From assembly GCA_032123675.1 (NCBI GenBank), contig JAQBEX010000036.1:1-28374 (forward strand): 28,374 nt of DNA, in the 5' to 3' direction. Below the pieces are notes generated by a model that made no database searches, was not told the DNA's origin, and was given only the letters and a program-made list of their open reading frames with translations. The stretch comes from Prado023 sp032123675 (GTDB lineage: Bacteria > Actinomycetota > Actinomycetes > S36-B12 > CAIYMF01). Below, one piece after another: positions 23,535-28,374 of the stretch; the stretch's first letter is position 1; each line of letters opens with the position of its first letter. The position numbers and the translations under genes were made by a program.

Positions 23535-23606
23535 TTCTCCGCCATCCACCCGGTCGACATATGCATCGACTTTGGGCAGATCGGTCGTCCATGACAGGGT
23601 AACAGG

Positions 23607-23960
23607 ATGAGCGACCAACCCACGAATCCCGACCAGATCGACCAGGCGCTGCGCGACATCGGCGAGGTGCCCGCCGTCGAGGTGATCACCACCGTTGCCC
23701 TGCACCTGATGAGCGCAGCCGCGGTCAAGTGCGGGCTCGGGGAAGAGGGGGACGCGGCCACCGATCTCGACGAGGCCCGCAAGCTCATCACCGCCCTGGC
23801 TGGGCTCGTGGTCACGTCGGCCCCCGATCTCGGCACCTTCCACGCTGCTCCGCTCCGAGACGCGCTGCGCTCGCTCCAGCTGGCCTTCCGAGAGGCCTCG
23901 GCCTACCCCGATGCGCCCGGCCAAGGTCCCGGCGAGAGCCTGACCGGCCCGGTCAGCTGA
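23607..23960 (+). CDS. DUF1844-family protein
   Basis: A 117-residue soluble protein with the DUF1844 core: VEVITTVALHLMSAAAVKCGL near 25-45, then DLDEARKLITALAGLVVTSAPDLG and AAPLRDALRSLQLAFREAS. The family is widespread in actinobacteria near infC and has no established function. It is predicted all-helical. The start at 23607 is the only ATG before the conserved core. It is divergent from infC, so its promoter and the infC promoter must share the short gap near 23590-23606. The Pro/Gly-rich tail is not conserved-looking. Confidence 0.9.
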   Translation: MSDQPTNPDQIDQALRDIGEVPAVEVITTVALHLMSAAAVKCGLGEEGDAATDLDEARKLITALAGLVVTSAPDLGTFHAAPLRDALRSLQLAFREASAYPDAPGQGPGESLTGPVS

Positions 23961-24036
23961 CAGCACGCGGCCGGGGCCAACCCGAAGGTTCACTCTGGGT
24001 CAACCGGGCCACTGTCCCGGCCATCCACTCAGGCAC

Positions 24037-24786
24037 TCACTGCGCGACCCGTACCGCCAGCACCCCGTCGAAGACCTCCTGCAGTGCTGCCGACTGCGCC
24101 ATCCGCCGCGCGATGACGGTGCTGCGCTGTTCCGCGGTGTCGGGCGCGAGCCCGGGCGGGAACCTCAGCTCGAGGACCAGGCCAGGTGCGTCGCCCTCCA
24201 TCTCCACGGGTGCGTCGGGGCCGATCGAGTCCGGCCCGCAGAGACGAACCTTGACCTCGCCGCTGGCCAGCACCGGACCGAGTTCATCGACGACCGCGCC
24301 CCGGACGACTGGGTCCGCCCATGGTTCCGGCCACGGGGCACCCGACGCCAGCCGGGCAAGGGCCTCGCCCTCGATCCGACAGGAGTGCGCTGATCCCGCA
24401 TCGACCAGCAGCGCCCGGCCCCCGTCCGCCAGGACGGCTCCGGCCGCCCGCGGTGCCTCGACCGGCATGGGTCGCGCGGACGGGTCCCAAGCCTCCAGCG
24501 GGGCCGTTCCGGTGAAGGCGAGCCCGAGGGCGGTGCCGTCGGGCTGGCGCACCGATACGGCCGCGACAGCACGATCCGAGCCTGCGCAGGGGTCGGAGTC
24601 GTCCCCCTCCAGTTGGTCCCCGGCCACCTCGAGCAGCGGCACGAGCACGCGATGGGGCATGAGGCAGGTCACGACGTCGCGGATCCCGGCCGCGCCCGAG
24701 GCCCGACGCGCGAGCACCTCGGCAACGTCGGTCGGGACTGATCCGTCGTCGGACGTGAAGCTCCCGGCACCGCTCAGGTCGCCCAT
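24037..24786 (-). CDS. SseB-domain protein
   Basis: A 249-residue protein whose middle fits the SseB N-terminal domain of actinobacterial proteins: RVLVPLLEVAG, then AVAAVSVRQPDGTALGLAFT, then APLEAWDPSARPMPVEAPRAAGAVLADGGRA. Function is unknown; the domain name comes from a Salmonella protein and gives no role here. No signal peptide or membrane helix is visible. The ATG at 24786 lies inside the 3' end of the upstream carboxyltransferase gene (13-nt overlap) with GAGAGG about eight bases before it, suggesting coupled translation. It converges with the DUF1844 gene. Confidence 0.82.
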   Translation of the reverse strand: MGDLSGAGSFTSDDGSVPTDVAEVLARRASGAAGIRDVVTCLMPHRVLVPLLEVAGDQLEGDDSDPCAGSDRAVAAVSVRQPDGTALGLAFTGTAPLEAWDPSARPMPVEAPRAAGAVLADGGRALLVDAGSAHSCRIEGEALARLASGAPWPEPWADPVVRGAVVDELGPVLASGEVKVRLCGPDSIGPDAPVEMEGDAPGLVLELRFPPGLAPDTAEQRSTVIARRMAQSAALQEVFDGVLAVRVAQ

Positions 24787-26255
24787 GCGTCATACCTCTC
24801 GAACCTGCGGCTCGGATCCTGCCCATCGAGCACCTCGGCCAGGGAGTCGACCACCGTTCGGGCAGCCTCGGCGACCCAGTCGGGGCCGGACTCGCGGACC
24901 ACGTGATCGAGGAATCCCAGTTCGGCCAGGGCATGCGCCCCGATCCGCTGATCCCAGGCGATCTGCGCGGGATCGTGGGTCCCGGAGTGCCGGATCGCCG
25001 CGGCGCCCTCCGGGGCAAGGGGCGCAACCCAGGTGTGCGAGCCCGCAACGATGCGATCCGTCGCGAGCAGCGCCAATGCCGCCCCACCGGTGCCGGCCCC
25101 CAGCAGCAGCGAGGCGGTGGGGGTCGATGCGGAGACCAGGTCGAGCATCACCCGCGAGATCTCCCCGGCGATCCCCGACTGCTCTCCTTCGACGGACAAC
25201 TGGGCGCCGAGGGTGTCGACGACCGTGACCATCGGCAGGCCCCAGCGTTGCGCAAGCGCGATGCCCCGCCGGATGGTCCGCAGGCCGCCGACGGTCAGCG
25301 GCTCGCCGGATCGCCGGTCGGTGGTGGCCGCGATCACGACCGGCATCCCGTCGAGTCGGCCCAGGCCGATGACGGCTCCCTGGGCGATCTCACCCGCGCC
25401 GGTCCCCGGCAGGCGGACCATGCCGGTGACGTGCTCAGCCAGGAACTCCTCGGAGTCGACCCGGTCGGGAAGCCGGGAGCGCTGGACGTAGGCCCAGAGC
25501 TCCGCCGGAGATTCCGGGGCTCCGGGCAGGTCGATCCGCGTCCGAGGCGGAACTCCGGTGGAGTCAGCGGCCGGGCGGCGACGATCCACCCACAGCCCGA
25601 GAACGGTGGCCAGCCACGAGCCGAGCTGGGCCCACGGGACGACCGCGTCGATGATGCCCCTCGAGACCAGGTTCTCGCCTGTCTGGATCCCGTCCGGGAA
25701 CGCCTGGCCAGTGATGGCGGTGAATGCACGGGGGCCGAGGAAGCCGACCATCGCCCCCGGCTCGGCCGATGTGATGTCCCCCGCGGAGCCCAGCGTCGCG
25801 AGCACTCCGCCTGCGGTCGGGCCGCACAGGTGCACCACGTACGGCAACCCAGCCGCCCGATGATCACTGAGAGCCGCCGCAATCGCGACCATCTGGATGA
25901 AGGCGGGGGCGCCCTCCTGCATCCGCGTGCCACCCGAGCGGGGCACGACGATCAGCGGAAGGCCATCCCCCGTTGCCTGGCGGATCGCGGCGACCACCTG
26001 CGAGGCCGTGGCCACGCCCACCGAGCCGCCCAGGAAGCCGAACTCCCACGCAATCAGGGCAACAGGGATCCCGCCGACACGGGCCTGTCCGGCCAGGACG
26101 GCCTCAGGCAGGCCTGATGCTCGTTCCGCAGCCTGCAGATCCTGCGCATAGTCATCCGCGATGGGCTCAAAGGCAGCGAATCGCCCATCCCATCGTTGGA
26201 ATGAACCATCATCAGCGATGGCCTCGACGGCCTCAGGGGCGCTCAGCCTGTCCAC
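24774..26255 (-). CDS. Acyl-CoA carboxyltransferase, fused beta-alpha type (AccD3-like)
   Basis: A 493-residue carboxyltransferase with two crotonase-fold halves, as in AccD+AccA fused in one chain. The N-half (about 20-230) has GGSVGVATASQVVAAIRQAT, VPRSGGTRMQEGAPAF and FLGPRAF. The C-half (about 260-490) has GAVIGLGRLDGMPVVIAATT, GLRTIRRGIALAQRWGLP and LLGAGTGGAALALLATD. It lacks the N-terminal zinc-finger cysteines of E. coli AccD. Length and layout match mycobacterial AccD3 (about 495 residues). It would transfer carboxyl from biotin to an acyl-CoA, probably acetyl- or propionyl-CoA. No biotin carrier or carboxylase gene is nearby. The GTG at 26255 is chosen to fit the family; TACCGT lies -12 to -7 from it, allowing a leaderless message. 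An in-frame GTG at 26336 is less likely. Confidence 0.87.
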   Translation of the reverse strand: MDRLSAPEAVEAIADDGSFQRWDGRFAAFEPIADDYAQDLQAAERASGLPEAVLAGQARVGGIPVALIAWEFGFLGGSVGVATASQVVAAIRQATGDGLPLIVVPRSGGTRMQEGAPAFIQMVAIAAALSDHRAAGLPYVVHLCGPTAGGVLATLGSAGDITSAEPGAMVGFLGPRAFTAITGQAFPDGIQTGENLVSRGIIDAVVPWAQLGSWLATVLGLWVDRRRPAADSTGVPPRTRIDLPGAPESPAELWAYVQRSRLPDRVDSEEFLAEHVTGMVRLPGTGAGEIAQGAVIGLGRLDGMPVVIAATTDRRSGEPLTVGGLRTIRRGIALAQRWGLPMVTVVDTLGAQLSVEGEQSGIAGEISRVMLDLVSASTPTASLLLGAGTGGAALALLATDRIVAGSHTWVAPLAPEGAAAIRHSGTHDPAQIAWDQRIGAHALAELGFLDHVVRESGPDWVAEAARTVVDSLAEVLDGQDPSRRFERYDAWAT

Positions 26256-26431
26256 AGCCCGACGGTACCCCGCGAGAGACCTGGGCAGAGGTGCGGGTTC
26301 ACCCACGCCATTGGGCCAGATGGCTGAACTTCCCACCAGTCAGGTCGAGCATCGGCGTCGATGTCCCGGGTCCGCCTCGACATGCTGGGGGCATCGAACA
26401 CGCCACGAGCCCATGGGGCGGGCTCGCTGGC

Positions 26432-27625
26432 TCAGGACTGGCTGGCCCCAACGTGGTCGTCCAGCCATGTGTTGACCAGGTCGTCGAATGCCGTCGTGTC
26501 CTTGTTCCATTCGCCGGTGTGGAAGGCGCCGTCGAAGAGCATGAATGTGCCGTCGGGCACGTTCTGCGCGAACTCCTCGATCGAATCGGGCGGCACGAGA
26601 TCGTCCTCCGTGACCGCGGTCACCAGTGCCGGCACCGGCCAGGACGCGGCGTTGTCGAGGTACTCGGACTGCGAGTAGTCGATCGCTGAGCGCATCTCGA
26701 CGACCCGTTCCCCGAGCCAGATCACCGGCGCCAACGGACCGGTCGGAAGGCCGAGGCGGTCGGCCCCGAAGATCGTGACGTCGTGGAAGCTCAATGCCGG
26801 GGACAGCAGGATCGTGCCCGAGACCGCCGCCGTGTTCGACCCGTTCTCCATGTAGCCGGCCACGACGGCCCCGCCCATCGAGTAGCCGACCAGGATCACG
26901 TCCGACGCGCCCGCCTCCATCGCGTAGTCCACGGCCGCCTGAGCGTCCGGCCACTCCGTGGCCCCGAAGTTGCCCAGACCGTCCTCGTAGGGGATGCCGG
27001 GCTCCTTCTTGTCGTCGCGGTAGTTGACCAGCATCGTCGTGATCCCCCGCTCGGCGAGCCTCGGTGTGATCCGCAGCCCCTCCCGGATGCTTCCGTTGCG
27101 GCCGTGGAAGACCACAGCCCACGTCGATGACTCGGGTGCCGTGGGAGCAGGATCGACGATGATGGCCGGCATCGCTCCGAGCGGGGACTCGTAGGTCACC
27201 TGGCGCGCGGTGAGGCCCAACGCCTCCGCGTTCGGATAGCTGGGCCAGTCCATCTTCCCCAGCGCGCCGGCCTGCGGCGCCGCGCCCTCGATGAGCTGGT
27301 AGGGGCGGGTGACCTGGTCTCCCTCGACCGTCGCGCCCTGGTCGAGCTGGAGGTAGCCACCTGCCTCGAAGAGCATCCCGACGCGGGAGACCGTGTTGGC
27401 GTCGGCCGCGGGGTCCTCGATCGTGTCCGGGACGCGGTACGTGATGACACCCGAGGCACCGTCGGCGTCCGCGGTGATCGACACGATCTCGTTCTCGAAC
27501 AGGGCATCGTCACCCTTGATCTCAGCCCCGTCGAGCACGAGGCCGGACAGGTACCACGCGGCACCGAACACCAGGATGAGCAGGGCGACCACGAGTCCCA
27601 TCCCGATCGCGAGAATCTTCTTCAT
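26432..27625 (-). CDS. Membrane-anchored or exported alpha/beta hydrolase
   Basis: A 397-residue protein. Residues 1-3 (MKK) and a hydrophobic helix at 4-30 form an uncleaved anchor or signal sequence, so the catalytic part probably lies outside the membrane. A family-specific N-terminal region (about 31-160) precedes the hydrolase fold. That fold has VVFHGRNGSIREG near 171-183 (oxyanion region), the nucleophile S249 in VGYSMGGAVV, an acid in TEDDLVPP (D341/D342), and H369 in AFHTGEWN. Substrate is unknown; lipase, esterase and peptidase relatives all exist. The ATG at 27625 starts the anchor helix but has no clear Shine-Dalgarno. An in-frame GTG at 27727 would add 34 residues. It is followed by 176 nt with nothing recognisable, then the carboxyltransferase. 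Confidence 0.87.
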   Translation of the reverse strand: MKKILAIGMGLVVALLILVFGAAWYLSGLVLDGAEIKGDDALFENEIVSITADADGASGVITYRVPDTIEDPAADANTVSRVGMLFEAGGYLQLDQGATVEGDQVTRPYQLIEGAAPQAGALGKMDWPSYPNAEALGLTARQVTYESPLGAMPAIIVDPAPTAPESSTWAVVFHGRNGSIREGLRITPRLAERGITTMLVNYRDDKKEPGIPYEDGLGNFGATEWPDAQAAVDYAMEAGASDVILVGYSMGGAVVAGYMENGSNTAAVSGTILLSPALSFHDVTIFGADRLGLPTGPLAPVIWLGERVVEMRSAIDYSQSEYLDNAASWPVPALVTAVTEDDLVPPDSIEEFAQNVPDGTFMLFDGAFHTGEWNKDTTAFDDLVNTWLDDHVGASQS

Positions 27626-27709
27626 GCCATTGGACTGAATGCCCAGCGAAGGGCGGATGCCGCGGTAGACCGTCGTGGCCTGCTTCGCTATCCGAAGGGC
27701 CGGGCCGAT

Positions 27710-27940
27710 GTGGCGTCGGTGGTTCACGGGTTCGTCCGCCAGCCCGCGCTCTTCACCGTCTCCCCAGCCGAGGAACGGCGAATCCGCCAGGCCTTCGGTG
27801 ACGCCCCCCTCGAACCCGAACTCGGCGACAGTCCGAAATCGACGGTCCCGCAGCGGCAGGACATCATCAAGTCACTGGTCGTGGCCGCGGTGGCGTTGGG
27901 AAGGGCCCACTCCGCAACCACACCTGAGCCGAAGGTGTGA
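27710..27940 (+). CDS. Hypothetical small protein or gene remnant
   Basis: A 76-residue open frame starting at GTG, with GC-rich third positions that fit real coding sequence. It includes PALFTVSPAEERRIRQAFGD and PQRQDIIKSLVVAAVALGRA. The frame stays open upstream of the GTG as far as I can read (ADVASVVHGF continues from RGLLRYPKGR), so it may be the tail of a larger gene now lost. I do not recognise a family. It lies in the decayed stretch between the hydrolase and hisG, next to a broken vapC, and overlaps the optional N-terminal extension of the hydrolase on the other strand. Confidence 0.3.
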   Translation: MASVVHGFVRQPALFTVSPAEERRIRQAFGDAPLEPELGDSPKSTVPQRQDIIKSLVVAAVALGRAHSATTPEPKV

Positions 27941-27959
27941 CCTCCGGTCGCCGAACGCC

Positions 27960-28178
27960 CAGCGGTGCACGCGAGCGTCCCCACGCGCCCAGCCAGCACT
28001 GCTCTGCGCTCGTCGAGAGCGCCGGCCCGGGCGCGGTCACGCAGGACAGACGTCACCTCCAGGTCGATCAGCTCCAGGCCATCAACTCCTGGTCGCGAAG
28101 CCTGCTCCGGGCGCGGCCGCCGTCGGGTTTATCGCCGGCCAGCGCAACCGCCAGCGCGCTCGCGTCAACGACGATCAC
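27960..28178 (-). pseudogene. Broken VapC-like PIN-domain toxin gene
   Basis: From a GTG at 28178 the frame reads VIVVDASALAVALAGDKPDG and on to RLRDQELMA, the start of a PIN-domain ribonuclease (first catalytic acid in VVDAS), then hits a stop at 28070-28068. A one-base shift at 28077 restores LELIDLEVTSVLRDRARAGA and DERRAVLAG, which is the next PIN segment with its acidic LEV motif. Similarity fades near 27985, so the C-terminal catalytic acids are gone. No VapB antitoxin frame precedes it: only a palindrome and about 30 nt separate it from hisG. It is either a decayed toxin-antitoxin relic or, less likely, a sequencing error plus a 3' truncation. Confidence 0.65.
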
Positions 28179-28210
28179 GATCGGCGCGCAGGCTGTCCAT
28201 GATCTGGATA

Positions 28211-28232
28211 CGGGTCCTGGGCCCAGGACCCG
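28211..28232. terminator. Perfect 22-bp palindrome just after hisG, possible terminator
   Basis: CGGGTCCTGGG (28211-28221) is followed immediately by its exact reverse complement CCCAGGACCCG (28222-28232), three bases past the hisG stop. As RNA it would be a tight hairpin; as DNA it is a two-fold site. No U-tract follows on the minus strand. Confidence 0.5.
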
Positions 28233-28235
28233 GCC

Positions 28236-28374
28236 CTAGAGCCGACAGGCGTGGATGTCGGTGACGAGGATCCCGCGCGCACCCAACTCGTAGAGCTCGT
28301 CCATCACGCGGTGCACCTTCTCGCGCGCCACCATCGCGCGCACCGCCGACCAACGGGCATTGGCCAACGGTGAC
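28236..28374 (-). CDS. hisG: ATP phosphoribosyltransferase, C-terminal end (cut by window edge)
   Basis: The last 45 codons of a gene entering from the right edge. The frame reads WSAVRAMVAREKVHRVMDEL and ends YELGARGILVTDIHACRL. This matches the C-terminal regulatory (histidine-binding) domain of long-form actinobacterial HisG, which makes phosphoribosyl-ATP in the first step of histidine synthesis. The catalytic part is outside the window. Nothing of the histidine pathway continues downstream of the stop. Confidence 0.85.
   Translation of the reverse strand, partial: SPLANARWSAVRAMVAREKVHRVMDELYELGARGILVTDIHACRL

Noticed and set aside
23405..23545. Plus-strand tRNA-like 3' end: GGGAGTTCGAGACTCC followed by CTTCTCCGCCA.
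   Set aside because: It looks like a T-arm plus acceptor and CCA, but no matching 5' acceptor strand (GGAGAAG), D-arm or anticodon arm lies 70-100 nt upstream, and one T-stem pair is mismatched. It is better explained as a stem of the infC leader on the other strand.

Overview
The window is GC-rich chromosomal DNA from an actinomycete-type bacterium (Actinomycetota). Four things point there: the partial 16S rRNA sequence, the actinobacterial gene order, heavy use of GTG starts, and protein families typical of the phylum (a MFS-cNMP-patatin fusion like the mycobacterial Rv3239c/Rv3728 type, an AccD3-like carboxyltransferase, DUF1844 and SseB-domain proteins). Order and strand match the conserved block infC-rpmI-rplT-tsnR / pheST / argCJBD..RGH / tyrS known from mycobacteria and relatives. 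Nearly everything is on the minus strand. The genus cannot be named from this sequence alone.

Read in the direction of transcription (right to left): the right edge holds the last 45 codons of hisG, a perfect 22-bp palindrome, and a broken vapC-like PIN toxin gene without an antitoxin. Next come a membrane-anchored alpha/beta hydrolase, an AccD3-like fused carboxyltransferase translationally coupled to an SseB-domain protein, and a divergent DUF1844 gene. The translation block follows: infC (apparently with an ATC start and a long structured leader), rpmI, rplT and a TsnR-type rRNA methyltransferase. The rplT-tsnR gap holds a strong hairpin, a G-run tandem tract and a 12-bp inverted repeat. 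Then a PssA-like phosphatidyltransferase overlaps a 1068-residue MFS transporter / cyclic-nucleotide-binding / patatin phospholipase fusion, followed by pheS-pheT.

The middle holds an orphan FTR1/EfeU iron permease on the plus strand. Its promoter has an IdeR/DtxR-like site between the -35 and -10. A divergent short-chain dehydrogenase precedes the arginine cluster argC-argJ-argB-argD-argR / argG-argH. The cluster is tightly packed with 4-nt start/stop overlaps. It has two ArgR operators with an identical 15-nt core (GTATACGCATATACG), one in front of argC and one in front of argG, each overlapping a TATACT -10. argF, which usually lies between argD and argR, is absent: argD overlaps argR directly. 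ArgD carries an unusual histidine-rich tail, and argH begins with a 12-bp in-frame tandem repeat.

The left end has a small cupin gene and tyrS, followed by two tandem rRNA promoters, a leader with a boxA-like element, and the first ~60 % of 16S rRNA, cut by the window edge. I found no CRISPR array, intact insertion sequence, prophage or tRNA. The least housekeeping-like parts are the MFS-cNMP-patatin/PssA pair, the regulatory sequences of infC, arg and efeU, and the decayed stretch at 27.6-28.2 kb.
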